Of a stretch of 36,858 nucleotides of DNA, positions 8,012 to 15,997 are shown in pieces. The stretch is taken from positions 1-36,858 of IMG/VR virus record IMGVR_UViG_3300025154_000928; one strand, written 5' to 3'. The notes under the pieces were generated by a model. The model ran no database searches. It was not told the origin of the DNA and worked only from the letters and a program-made list of their open reading frames with translations. Within the stretch, counting starts at the first letter, position 1. Each line of letters starts with the position of its first letter. The translations under genes and the position numbers were made by a program. The DNA is from a virus.

Positions 8012-8319
8012 TTCTTTATCTTGATTTTGATGTACTTGCCTGTGTTAGTTAAGATAGCTTTCCCGTCTGCTGTTCCCAGTACCTGGATTGTGAGTGCAAG
8101 GCCGTTGCCGGGCTTAGTTTTGTTCGCTTGATAATTGTTCACGATGCTCTGATCAAGGGTGGAATGGTTGATCACCAGTTGCTGGCCGCTGGTAAGCTCT
8201 GAGCTCAGTGTGAGGGTATTGTTATCGATCAGTATATCAAATACTGCTTCGGCATTGCCTGACTGTTGAAGGGCAATATCAAACACGGTCTGCTGTTCGA
8301 GTGATGCTATCAGTTTCAT
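8008..8319 (-). CDS. LysM-like tail protein X homologue
   Basis: This 103-aa protein contains VFDIALQQSGNAEAVFDIL followed by LTLSSELTSGQQLVI. That is the pattern of LysM-like gpX tail proteins, where a short helix-loop is followed by a GxxLxI strand. In Mu- and P2-like phages such proteins help join the tail tube and baseplate. It overlaps both neighbours by 4 bp. Confidence 0.6.
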   Translation of the reverse strand: MKLIASLEQQTVFDIALQQSGNAEAVFDILIDNNTLTLSSELTSGQQLVINHSTLDQSIVNNYQANKTKPGNGLALTIQVLGTADGKAILTNTGKYIKIKIKK

Positions 8320-8603
8320 ATCTCTACCACCATGGCCCCGCTATTATCAATGGTTAATGTTTTGGGCTGATAACCATCGCTGGCCAGTTGGAGTTTGATA
8401 TCACGCCTGGCTGATACGTCGAGCTTGCCGGAGATCAGCGAGCGGATATTGGCACCGATCAGCGGGTGCTGTTTAAAAGCACCTGGTGCGCTGATCAGGA
8501 TCACCTCGACATGATGCAGATCGGCAACGCCATAGAGCAGATCTCCGTTGTGGATCTTCAGGTCGTTATCCGTGTCCAAAATTATGTCGATGCGATCAGC
8601 CAT
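8316..8603 (-). CDS. baseplate wedge protein, Mu gp46 / T4 gp25-like
   Basis: This 95-aa protein sits in the gp46 position, after the gpV-like gene. The sequence GAFKQHPLIGANIRSLISG and the closing DIKLQLASDGYQPKTLTID resemble gp46/gp25-type wedge proteins, which nucleate sheath polymerisation. It overlaps the upstream gpV-like gene by 8 bp and the downstream LysM gene by 4 bp. Confidence 0.6.
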   Translation of the reverse strand: MADRIDIILDTDNDLKIHNGDLLYGVADLHHVEVILISAPGAFKQHPLIGANIRSLISGKLDVSARRDIKLQLASDGYQPKTLTIDNSGAMVVEI

Positions 8604-9096
8604 GTTTCACCGTGTCGTTAGTAATGTCAGAAAGATCAGCGGTCTGCAAGGTGGTTGATATGGCAGTCCAGGCAGTCTTCAAAGCTGCACCGCCATCATT
8701 GGGAACCGGGACCCAGCTGTCGAGGATCTGCTTGAGCTGATCCAGGAACTGGCTGTTCTTGTCGATCTGTTCTTTCAGCTTGTCATAAATGATCAAGCCT
8801 TTGTATTGATCTCCATTAAGCTGGATCTCATCCACCTGGCTGGTCATGCTTACAAAGGCAGCGTTCTTATTTAACCAGGTGACAATTACAAAGCTGTCCA
8901 CTGCCGGTATTTGGAGCAGTCCTGATGTTTGATCGATGGCAGCCTGAAGCCTGCACGCCGGAATGTTGGCACCACCTGACAAAGGTTCTACCTCGCAGGT
9001 GCGCTCATCCAGATCCACGCTGATCACCTTACAGACTTTGCTGTAAATCTGATCACCACTCTCGGCCAGTTTCTTTATGAGTTCAGAGATGGTCAT
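8596..9096 (-). CDS. baseplate assembly / spike protein, gpV (Mu gp45)-like
   Basis: This 166-aa protein starts with a helical segment. An OB-fold-like stretch follows (YSKVCKVISVDLDERTCEVE, then VDSFVIVTWLNKNAAFVSMT), the pattern of P2 gpV and Mu gp45 central spike proteins. The C-terminal half lacks the long beta-helix repeats of large spikes and looks helical, so the membrane-piercing tip may be short. It overlaps the hub gene by 4 bp. Confidence 0.6.
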   Translation of the reverse strand: MTISELIKKLAESGDQIYSKVCKVISVDLDERTCEVEPLSGGANIPACRLQAAIDQTSGLLQIPAVDSFVIVTWLNKNAAFVSMTSQVDEIQLNGDQYKGLIIYDKLKEQIDKNSQFLDQLKQILDSWVPVPNDGGAALKTAWTAISTTLQTADLSDITNDTVKHG

Positions 9097-10043
9097 ACCT
9101 TTGGTCCTAATTCAATCTTTTGACGATAGCCACGGGTACCGAAGCGATACTCCACACTTTTTACCAGGTAACTCCCATCCTTTTCAGGATAGTCCGGATC
9201 TGATATGGCGACCACATCACCTTTGATTACATAAGGTTCACCAAAGATCATCAGTGATCCCTTCAGTCCGGTATACTTCAGCTTCTTGATTTCTTCCTGT
9301 GCCACACTTTCCAGGCTGGCCAGAGGTACATCATAGAAATGCAGGGTGCGCAGATCTCCATCCGGGTCACCATATTCCTTTTCGATCTTGGTATTGTTCT
9401 TCTGGATGCTAACCGCCTTCACCTTGATCTTCACATCTTCTTCCCGGATGAATTCAACACTGGAGTCATCGATGATGTTGTGCTTGAACTTCAGGATATG
9501 AGTAGCGGCATCATCCGGCCAGTATGCGAAGCCTGAGTAAAGGGTTTCATCTTTGAAGTAAGAGAAGATCCCGAAGTCAGTTTGAAGCTGCTCGAGGACC
9601 TTGGCCGGAGTCATGTTATTGATCAGGATCTGGCCCAGCTCCATGTTGACCGGCTTGATGGTGGTGCTGGATGGAAGGATGTCCTGGAGCAGGGAAGCCA
9701 GGTCAGTGCTCTTATAACTTTTGGTGATCGGGTTTTGCTTGAGATTGTACATCTCATTCTCGCAGGTGAGCTTGACCCTGACACCCGGTTTAATGTGTTT
9801 TAAATAGCCTTTGAATACGGTTTGAAGGCCGTTATCATAACCTATTTTTACGATTACCCGGTCACCAGTTTTGATCAGGCCATCGGTACCCAGGGCAATG
9901 GTTTTGCCTTTCCAGGATAACTTGCTGGGCAATTCAATAGTGCAGGTATCGGTAAGCTGATCAATGGAGGTGTTGACCGTAAGCTCTACCACATGGGTAA
10001 AGGCGTACTTACCTATCTTGATATTACAGGTTAGTTTCATCAT
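9093..10043 (-). CDS. tail hub protein, gpD / Mu gp44-like
   Basis: This 316-aa protein has the features of late-control gpD/gp44 hub proteins: an N-terminal beta domain (KIGKYAFTHVVELTVNTSID), GDRVIVKIGYDNGLQTVFKG around residues 72-91, and a C-terminal PDYPEKDGSYLVKSVEYRFG. The trimeric hub connects the tail tube to the spike. The gene overlaps the DUF6046-like gene by 20 bp and gpV by 4 bp. Confidence 0.7.
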   Translation of the reverse strand: MMKLTCNIKIGKYAFTHVVELTVNTSIDQLTDTCTIELPSKLSWKGKTIALGTDGLIKTGDRVIVKIGYDNGLQTVFKGYLKHIKPGVRVKLTCENEMYNLKQNPITKSYKSTDLASLLQDILPSSTTIKPVNMELGQILINNMTPAKVLEQLQTDFGIFSYFKDETLYSGFAYWPDDAATHILKFKHNIIDDSSVEFIREEDVKIKVKAVSIQKNNTKIEKEYGDPDGDLRTLHFYDVPLASLESVAQEEIKKLKYTGLKGSLMIFGEPYVIKGDVVAISDPDYPEKDGSYLVKSVEYRFGTRGYRQKIELGPKV

Positions 10044-10605
10044 CGATTGTCAATTCTATAGGTTCATCACTGTATCCTCTTATTTCGAATAACTGTGAGC
10101 TCATATTGCCAACACGCTGGCCCATGTTGTAAGAAGCCACGGCAATATTGTACACGTTGAACAGTTGCACGAAGTCACAGGATATGTACAGCGCTTCTTC
10201 TTTGTTCAGTATCTTGATCAACTGATTGACCTGGTCAGAAGGAAACTGCTCCGGATCCCGTGAAAAGAAACCACCTTTAAGGACAATGTAATAATCGCCC
10301 ATGGATATGAACTCTTTCACTGTTCCTGGCTTGCCCGCCACTTCAGTACGCACAATATTCTTTGACTGGTTGATCTCCACCAGGACCGTATCCAGGGTAA
10401 TAGTGATTTCCTTGGCCTGATCCTGAAGGACCACTTCGCCAAAGACTGGTGTGCCCATCCAGCTCGACAAATCGCTCTTGGCAAACTCAGCCTGCTGAAG
10501 CGGGTAATCACCGCCGTCAGTTGCAAGCATCTGGCCACCCTTGTACAGGTAAGGCTTCAACGTTGCCAGTCCAAAGCTGCCCGCTATGAGTTGGTACTTG
10601 CTCAT
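10024..10605 (-). CDS. DUF6046-like tail protein
   Basis: This 193-aa protein lies between tape measure and hub, the position of gp43 (DNA circularisation protein) in Mu. Its central block (KEFISMGDYYIVLKGGFFSR, then QFPSDQVNQLIKILNKEEAL) matches what I recall of DUF6046, a family of Bacteroidota phage tail proteins. The function is unknown; position suggests a tail-to-baseplate adaptor. It overlaps the tape measure stop by 4 bp and the hub start by 20 bp. Confidence 0.6.
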   Translation of the reverse strand: MSKYQLIAGSFGLATLKPYLYKGGQMLATDGGDYPLQQAEFAKSDLSSWMGTPVFGEVVLQDQAKEITITLDTVLVEINQSKNIVRTEVAGKPGTVKEFISMGDYYIVLKGGFFSRDPEQFPSDQVNQLIKILNKEEALYISCDFVQLFNVYNIAVASYNMGQRVGNMSSQLFEIRGYSDEPIELTIDDETNL

Positions 10606-12215
10606 CCGGCGATCATATTAGCATTATTGACTGCGGAGAGAAGAACTCTTTGTACTTCTTCCTTCATATCCTCCAACCCACTCTGAACATTGGTAGCATT
10701 GAATTCCAGTTTTTCAATCAAGCTGTGGATGGTAATGTTGATGTTTTTTTTATTTTCAGTCCCGGAGAATGATCCGATGGCAGCAGCTGTGCCGTCTCCA
10801 TCGCCACCGGGTACATCAGGATTGCCACCACCCCCGGCATAGATACCTTTTACACCTGGTGAAGTTTCATCACCGGCTACCTGGTCCACGCCTTCATTGT
10901 AACCCGTGGCGAAGCTCTCGCCAACCTTCTTGCCATAGTCAACAAACCCGCTTTTGAGCTTATCCAGTCCGGCAGATATTTTATCCTGGTCAAATGTGAA
11001 GATGCCGATTAACAGATCACCAATACCACCAAGCACATTCATGGCCAGTTCCTTCAGGTTCATGAACACAGCCTTGAAGCTTTCCCATAGTCCCAACAAA
11101 AAGCCCCTAAATCCCTCGAAAGTATTCCATAGGTACACCACTATTCCAACCAATGCAATGACTGCTACGATGATGGCACCGATTGGATTGGCGGTCATGG
11201 CCAGGTTTAAAAGCCATTGTACACCGGTCCATATCTTGACCGCTCCGACAACTAAGAGAATAGCACCGACGAATGATCCAAGGTAAGCAACTAAAAAGCC
11301 TACCAATTTGGAATGCTCACCTATCCAGCCCGCGGTTTTCTCAAGCAGCGTGGCAAAGCCTGTAAACATAGGCATGAGCCGTTCCAGTCCATTGCTGATC
11401 AGGCCACCGATAGATTCTTTAATCTCACCAAAGCGGTTCTTTAGCCTTTCGAGCGGGTTGGCTGCCAGGAGGGCAGCGCGTGCCGATCCACCAAACTCAG
11501 TCTCAAGCTCTTTCAGGATCAATGCCTGGGCTTCTTCAACCCTGCCAGCTTTGACCAGAGATTCGATCATTGATCTTTGTGAGTCATCAAATGTCACACC
11601 TACCCTGGACAATGCCTGCATCCCTCTTATGGGATCATTAAGAGCTTTCCCTACCTGTATTGATGCACTCTTCAAACCTTCCGGACCTCCTCCCATGGCC
11701 TGTGCCATATCAAGGATGGCCGGGATAGACCGATCGTAGACCTCACCCCTCACTTTGGTGAAGGTCAGCATAAGGTTCTGTGCTCCCTGAATTTGATCAT
11801 CCCCAAAGAGGGTGACACCCATCAAATCACTGGCTTGTTTTTGCAATCCTTCCAAGGACTTGCCAGCCACATTGTTGGTAGAAGCCAGTACGGCCATGGT
11901 CTGTGCATTGGCCTTGGCCTGGTTGTCATATTCCTGGAGTGATTGTTTTCCTTGCTGAAATAAAGTGAAGATGGAGAAGCCTGCGAACAGGGCACTGAAG
12001 GTTGAACTGAGTATGCTACCTGAGCTGTTGAGACCTTTCATCTTGGAGTTCATCCGGTCCATACCGGTAGCACTCTCATTGGTCTCTGCCTGGAATTTAT
12101 CCTGCATGCTGTTCAGCTTTGCCCAGGTTGATGTGCCTGTACCGGCAATCTTATTCAGCCCGGAAACAAACTGATCCTCCTTAAGAACTGCTATGTATTG
12201 AACCTGTTCACTCAT
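10602..12215 (-). CDS. tail tape measure protein
   Basis: This 537-aa protein follows the tail assembly chaperone pair, as tape measures do. Helical segments fill residues 1-130. A TMP-type core follows (GAQNLMLTFTKVRGEVYDRS, then GKALNDPIRGMQALSRVGVT), with hydrophobic helices around residues 305-380 that could insert into the host membrane, then a low-complexity Gly-rich linker near residue 470. The ATG at 12215 is preceded by AAAGGAAGAA, a good Shine-Dalgarno sequence, and lies inside the end of the frameshifted chaperone frame (stop at 12210-12208). It is short for a tape measure, implying a short tail. Confidence 0.8.
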   Translation of the reverse strand: MSEQVQYIAVLKEDQFVSGLNKIAGTGTSTWAKLNSMQDKFQAETNESATGMDRMNSKMKGLNSSGSILSSTFSALFAGFSIFTLFQQGKQSLQEYDNQAKANAQTMAVLASTNNVAGKSLEGLQKQASDLMGVTLFGDDQIQGAQNLMLTFTKVRGEVYDRSIPAILDMAQAMGGGPEGLKSASIQVGKALNDPIRGMQALSRVGVTFDDSQRSMIESLVKAGRVEEAQALILKELETEFGGSARAALLAANPLERLKNRFGEIKESIGGLISNGLERLMPMFTGFATLLEKTAGWIGEHSKLVGFLVAYLGSFVGAILLVVGAVKIWTGVQWLLNLAMTANPIGAIIVAVIALVGIVVYLWNTFEGFRGFLLGLWESFKAVFMNLKELAMNVLGGIGDLLIGIFTFDQDKISAGLDKLKSGFVDYGKKVGESFATGYNEGVDQVAGDETSPGVKGIYAGGGGNPDVPGGDGDGTAAAIGSFSGTENKKNINITIHSLIEKLEFNATNVQSGLEDMKEEVQRVLLSAVNNANMIAG

Positions 12216-12725
12216 TTTCTTCCTTTATAAGCTTGCGAACCCAGACTAACTCTTGCCACATTTTTGTAAATTGGTCATCATCGAGCTGGTCTGGGTCCAC
12301 ATTGAAATAGTACCTTAGCAAAGCACTTATCTTTCTTATATCATCTTTCCCGTCATTTGGATCGACCGGGTAGTCATCTAATTTTTTTTTACCTCGCCAG
12401 TCCGGATCTTGATGATTTCCTGGATTAACGCACCGGCTGCCAGGAACAGATCATCATCATCGAGGATGCTCTTGTCGCCTTCCAGCCAACATGAGCGCAG
12501 GATGATCTCATTTGCCTTCAACGGATTTTTGCTCATCTCGCTCATGGCTGCACCCAGGATCTGCCGGGTGGGTTTCTTGATATATCCGACCGCATGCTCA
12601 GTGGCTTCATCATTGAGCGGGATCCTGATCATGTAGACCTTCTCCTGCTTATGCCGCTTGGCTACCTCGTTGATCAGATCCACGTCCGGATCCACCACCA
12701 CCTTTTCAATTTCTTCTTTTGCCAT
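12208..12725 (-). CDS. tail assembly chaperone, -1 frameshift product (gpGT-like)
   Basis: If the ribosome slips -1 on the A9 run (12390-12382), reading continues past the TAG at 12378. It adds 57 codons beginning LDDYPVDPNDGKDDIRKIS and ending WVRKLIKEENE with TGA at 12210-12208. The total is 172 aa. The extension frame has no usable start codon until a late ATG near 12262, and the tape measure start (12215) overlaps its end. The +1 frame closes within about 14 codons, so only -1 gives an extended product. In lambda-like and Mu-like phages this G-GT ratio controls tail assembly. The frameshift is seen as an open frame plus a slippery tract; its use is inferred. Confidence 0.75.
12378..12725 (-). 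CDS. tail assembly chaperone, unshifted form (gpG-like)
   Basis: This 115-aa protein lies between the tail tube and tape measure genes, where lambda-type gpG and its Mu counterpart sit. It is acidic and helical (GYIKKPTRQILGAAMSEMSK, then DDDLFLAAGALIQEIIKIRT). Its last codons run over an A9 tract (12390-12382) just before a TAG at 12380-12378. That is the expected site for programmed frameshifting into the downstream frame, listed separately. Confidence 0.7.
   Translation of the reverse strand: MAKEEIEKVVVDPDVDLINEVAKRHKQEKVYMIRIPLNDEATEHAVGYIKKPTRQILGAAMSEMSKNPLKANEIILRSCWLEGDKSILDDDDLFLAAGALIQEIIKIRTGEVKKN
12382..12390 (-). promoter_or_regulatory. slippery A9 tract for -1 frameshifting
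   Basis: Nine consecutive A residues on the coding strand, read GTA AAA AAA AAT TAG in the zero frame, lie directly before the stop codon. A7 or longer runs are efficient -1 slippery sites in bacteria. The open -1 frame downstream supports function. Confidence 0.7.
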
Positions 12726-12744
12726 AGTATAGATTGATTAAGAT

Positions 12745-13170
12745 TTATGAAGCCCACTCTATATGAGAGATGATCAGATCCAGCTCGATGCTTAGACTCT
12801 TGTCACCCTTCTTTGCGTCACGGGCATTTTTCTTGAACTGACAATTCTTCAGTGTGTCAGTGGTTACCGCTCCACCCTCGGGCATGTAGGCCACGATGAT
12901 ATCGAACGGCGGAATGGCCTGGAGCCTTTTACCAGGGGCGGCAGCTTGCAACGCTACCACTTCCTCGGCATGCAGCGTGACGGATCCTTCGGCCTTGATC
13001 TGACCGTAGCCACGCGAGACCGGCAGCTTTCCAGCGCCGTAGTTATCTTGGATCTCCTGTTCGTCGGAGTATTTGATCGCATCGATCCCAGCTACCGGGG
13101 TGCCCAGCACGTTGACTGTTATGTCAGCCCAGCCGTAAGCGGTCCCGTTTATTAATACTGTTTCAGCCAT
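12745..13170 (-). CDS. tail tube protein, gp40/gpM-like
   Basis: This 141-aa protein directly follows the sheath gene and precedes the chaperone pair, the canonical tail tube position. It contains the tube-like pattern LINGTAYGWADITVNVLGTP, a central segment ending with GSVTLHAEEVVALQAA, and a C-terminal strand pair KSLSIELDLIISHIEWAS. It would polymerise inside the contractile sheath. Confidence 0.65.
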   Translation of the reverse strand: MAETVLINGTAYGWADITVNVLGTPVAGIDAIKYSDEQEIQDNYGAGKLPVSRGYGQIKAEGSVTLHAEEVVALQAAAPGKRLQAIPPFDIIVAYMPEGGAVTTDTLKNCQFKKNARDAKKGDKSLSIELDLIISHIEWAS

Positions 13171-13188
13171 TTTTATGATTGATTAAGA

Positions 13189-14364
13189 TTAGACAGAGGT
13201 GGTGAATCCAACGGTGACGCTGATGCTGCGTGCGGTGCCAAACGGCACCAGGTCAACCTGAATGTCCAGGTTGCTGTTTGAAAGCACATCCTGCTCCGGA
13301 TCGATGTAAACATCATACCCGCTCAGGTCGCCTTCGCTCTGCATCTGGGCCAGCGGTCGCTTGGCCAACGCTTCAAAGTACTTTATCGTGTCGATGGCCA
13401 GGGTACCGGCAGTTGCATCAATACGCAGCTTGCCATTAAGCTCAGGGAGAATAAACGTGCGGATCCCGCGGATCGCTTTGTCGATGGTCCTGACATTATC
13501 AATATAAGCATAGTCGCTGGTGACCAGGGCGCAGGTGTGGTTGTCGTTGAAATAACTACCGGTCAGGCCCACAAATTTGCGCAGGAAGACATATCCCTTC
13601 ACCCCGATGGCAGTAAGCACGGTTGTGGTAAGATCCTTCACCAGGGTTCCTTCACCCAGCGCCGGGCTATCAAGCTCGGTGCCTGATACCATGTTAAACT
13701 TCTTTACCCAGGCTATGGATTCTGATACGGCTGCCAGGGATAAAGCACCCAGTGCTGCACCCAGACATCCGATGGTGATATCTAAGGCATCAAACAACAC
13801 CTTGCCAGCGCCAGCTCCATCCTGACCCAGGATCACGCTCACATTGGGAGCGGCCAGGGCACGCAGATCGCTAAGCGCACTCAGATCACTGACAGCATGA
13901 AAGTCCGCGACGAGCAGAATGCTCAGCGGCATGTGATCATCCTCCAGATCATCAGCGACTCCCTGGAGCAGGGTCACCTGGCTGGTGGCAAAAGCATTGT
14001 CACAAAATACACCTACCTGGCGAATCTTGCCACCGGCAAATGCCTGGAGTTCCTTGATCTCTTCAAAGTCAGGAGCACCCACAGCAGGTTCAGCAATGAT
14101 CTGAACGTAAAGCGTAGCAGAGGGATTGATCCGGAAGAACTCGCCAATGTGATAGTGCAGCACCTTGTAGGCCGCTGCTGATGCAGTGATTCCTTGCGCT
14201 TCGGCATCATAGATGTCGGTAATTACCTTGATCTCACTGGTTCCAAAACCGGCAGGTAATGCGGTGCCGTTGGGTGTCAGGTACATGATCCCGGAGATGT
14301 GATCTTCTCCGGTTAGTACCCTCGCCAGGTTACCGTTGCTCTTGGTGAATGTGACGTCGTTCAT
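13189..14364 (-). CDS. tail sheath protein, DUF2586-like
   Basis: This 391-aa protein resembles the DUF2586 family of sheath proteins found in Bacteroidota Mu-like phages. It has an N-terminal strand region (GEDHISGIMYLTPNG), the Ala-rich core GAALGALSLAAVSESIAWVK near residues 200-220, and a C-terminal VDLVPFGTARSISVTVGFTT that ends in the beta hairpin used for inter-subunit handshake in sheaths. Its presence makes this a myovirus. A tube gene follows within 20 bp. Confidence 0.75.
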   Translation of the reverse strand: MNDVTFTKSNGNLARVLTGEDHISGIMYLTPNGTALPAGFGTSEIKVITDIYDAEAQGITASAAAYKVLHYHIGEFFRINPSATLYVQIIAEPAVGAPDFEEIKELQAFAGGKIRQVGVFCDNAFATSQVTLLQGVADDLEDDHMPLSILLVADFHAVSDLSALSDLRALAAPNVSVILGQDGAGAGKVLFDALDITIGCLGAALGALSLAAVSESIAWVKKFNMVSGTELDSPALGEGTLVKDLTTTVLTAIGVKGYVFLRKFVGLTGSYFNDNHTCALVTSDYAYIDNVRTIDKAIRGIRTFILPELNGKLRIDATAGTLAIDTIKYFEALAKRPLAQMQSEGDLSGYDVYIDPEQDVLSNSNLDIQVDLVPFGTARSISVTVGFTTSV

Positions 14365-14368
14365 CCGA

Positions 14369-15004
14369 TTATTTTTTATTGTTTTTTGTTATCTCAATGT
14401 ATAGTGGATACTGGATCTGAGTATCCGGATTGGCAAAATTGATTACCTGGTGAGCCTTTCGTTTGCTCCAGAACTCAGCAGTCCAGAATTTCATGCCGCG
14501 TTTCTCCAGGTATACGATCTGGGTCATCTTATCGCGGTAAACGATCTTGATGGCCACACTGTCAGTGTTTATGTAATGCCTTATCTTAATGTCATAAAAA
14601 GGCGTGGTCGTGTCAAGGTAATGGATAGGCACTTGGTTGATTAGTAGAGAATCTTTGAAGAAGGTATTGATATCGTTCATCGTGACGGTTGATGCTGAGG
14701 ATACGCTCTTAATATTTCGTACCTTCAGGTTCATCTCCTGGATCATGCCCTGCAACTCCTGTATTTGTTTTGTAGATGCGTGCTTGAATTCCGTTACTGA
14801 TAAGCTAAGCGCGCCTAAAGATGCTACGTTGGAGGAATCCTTTAGCTTGAAGTACTGCACCTGGCTAAGCAGGGTCTCCTGGTTCTGTCCCAGGCGCACG
14901 TTATCCCTGCGAGAGTGCAGCCATGACCTACCCAAATAGAAGATCACCACCATAAGGATGATCAGCATAATTGTTTTCCAATATTTTAAGATCATGATCA
15001 TCAT
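14369..15004 (-). CDS. single-pass membrane protein in the lysis module, candidate spanin-like
   Basis: This 211-aa protein has one N-terminal transmembrane segment (ILKYWKTIMLIILMVVIFYL), then a periplasmic coiled-coil-like region (residues ~45-100) and a beta-rich C-terminus. It directly follows the endolysin. I chose the ATG at 15004 because it overlaps the endolysin TGA as ATGA and has AAAGGG just upstream; a start at 15022 is possible. Topology and position are those of an inner-membrane spanin, but the length is large and the family (possibly DUF6549) is uncertain. Confidence 0.5.
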   Translation of the reverse strand: MMIMILKYWKTIMLIILMVVIFYLGRSWLHSRRDNVRLGQNQETLLSQVQYFKLKDSSNVASLGALSLSVTEFKHASTKQIQELQGMIQEMNLKVRNIKSVSSASTVTMNDINTFFKDSLLINQVPIHYLDTTTPFYDIKIRHYINTDSVAIKIVYRDKMTQIVYLEKRGMKFWTAEFWSKRKAHQVINFANPDTQIQYPLYIEITKNNKK

Positions 15005-15600
15005 ATTACCCTTTCCGTCCATCCAAATAAAAAAGTCTCCTGGTTCTCATCCTTTTGAACCAGATCCATATAGCGCCTCATCTGAAAGTAGTTCATCAGT
15101 TTAAGTAATGCTTTAACTACTTTATTATAACTCCTTGCAGGATACTTAGCTGTTGCGATCAGGGAGTCATAATTTGACAGAGTCAGCGGTCCGATGCCAC
15201 CATCAACTGATAAATTGGGATAATCCTTTTGATTGCGGTTTAAGGCATTGAGTGAATACTGGAAGTACTTTATGGCTGTGCCCAGGCCCTGGTTCACACC
15301 GGTGTCAAATATCTCATTGGCCACATCCTGGTCAAGGCGGTCAAACTGTGCATGCCAGAAGTTCTCTTTGTAAAAAGCCCGTACCATTTTCTGAAGCTGC
15401 ACATTATCGGAAAGCATATCGCTAAAAGACTTCTGATGTACATTGCCTTTATAATTGTCGATGATTGCCCAGCCGCCCCAGTCAGGGAAGTTCTTCCGGC
15501 TGATACCCATATACGTCTCACCACCACGGTCGGCAGCCACATTACTGTAGCCACCCTCGGCAGTCATTGTGTTCTCGTATGCGTAATTAAAATCAGCCAT
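15001..15600 (-). CDS. endolysin, GH108-type N-acetylmuramidase
   Basis: This 199-aa protein begins MADFNYAYENTMTAEGGYSN. The EGGYSN followed by DRGGETYMGISR is the hallmark of glycoside hydrolase family 108, with E15 the expected catalytic acid. The C-terminal half (VDGGIGPLTLSNYDSLIA) matches the peptidoglycan-binding domain usual in this family. There is no signal peptide, so release needs a holin. The ATG at 15600 overlaps the end of the upstream membrane gene by 8 bp; an in-frame TTG at 15612 is less likely. Confidence 0.85.
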   Translation of the reverse strand: MADFNYAYENTMTAEGGYSNVAADRGGETYMGISRKNFPDWGGWAIIDNYKGNVHQKSFSDMLSDNVQLQKMVRAFYKENFWHAQFDRLDQDVANEIFDTGVNQGLGTAIKYFQYSLNALNRNQKDYPNLSVDGGIGPLTLSNYDSLIATAKYPARSYNKVVKALLKLMNYFQMRRYMDLVQKDENQETFLFGWTERVI

Positions 15601-15838
15601 TTTTATTTTCAAGTCTTCTTATTCGAGTAGAATGATCAGTGAATCTCGTATCGCCACTTCTAAGCCGGTCATTAATGAACTCGATCTCCTTTTCGTGTTC
15701 TATTTCTTTTAAAGCCAGCTTTTGAATCGCCTGAATAAGCTCATCAATTTTACTTATCAATTGCTTGATCCCATAGCCGACGATCGTAATCAGGATTATG
15801 GCAAGGCTTCGGTATACCCAGATTTCAAAATCACTCAT
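15593..15838 (-). CDS. small membrane/coiled-coil protein upstream of endolysin, candidate holin
   Basis: This 81-aa protein has one N-terminal transmembrane helix (VYRSLAIILITIVGYGIKQL) followed by a long charged coiled coil. The pattern is like XhlA/hemolysin-type phage lysis proteins, although in those the helix is C-terminal. It overlaps the endolysin start by 8 bp, which strongly suggests joint expression for lysis. It begins 13 nt after the tRNA gene on the same strand. Confidence 0.55.
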   Translation of the reverse strand: MSDFEIWVYRSLAIILITIVGYGIKQLISKIDELIQAIQKLALKEIEHEKEIEFINDRLRSGDTRFTDHSTRIRRLENKNG

Positions 15839-15851
15839 TGGAAAATCTTTG

Positions 15852-15923
15852 TTGCGGAAGCGGGACTCGAACCCACGACCTCCAGGGTATGAACCTGACG
15901 AGCTACCACTGCTCTATTCCGCG
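15852..15923 (-). tRNA. tRNA-Met(CAU), initiator-like
   Basis: The minus strand folds into a full cloverleaf of 72 nt. Acceptor G2-A7 (GCGGAA) pairs with TTCCGC, D-stem GAGC pairs with GCTC, the anticodon stem is TCAGG/CCTGG with loop TTCATAC (anticodon CAU), and the T-arm is GTGGG-TTCGAGT-CCCGC. Position 1 is C and position 72 is A, the unpaired C1:A72 that marks bacterial initiator tRNAs. The three G-C pairs of the initiator anticodon stem are reduced to two (A-U at 29:41). CCA is not encoded. It sits between the capsid gene and the lysis genes, co-oriented with both. Confidence 0.85.
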
Positions 15924-15929
15924 GTGAAG

Positions 15930-15957
15930 AAATGCCGCCGCTTAACTGGCGGCATTT
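15930..15957 (-). other. 10-bp hairpin between capsid gene and tRNA
   Basis: A perfect inverted repeat pairs 15930-15939 with 15948-15957 (AAATGCCGCC and its complement) around an 8-nt loop. It lies between the capsid stop (15998) and the tRNA 5' end (15923). No U tract follows on the minus strand, so it may be an mRNA-stabilising or tRNA-processing hairpin, or a weak terminator. Confidence 0.6.
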
Positions 15958-15997
15958 CGCAATATAACTATGACAAAAAACTAAAAGGGTTTACAAG

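Noticed and set aside
11308-11739. Plus-strand ORF of 143 codons opposite the tape measure gene
   Set aside because: It is an antisense shadow of the tape measure, with Pro/Ser-rich composition and no upstream ribosome site.
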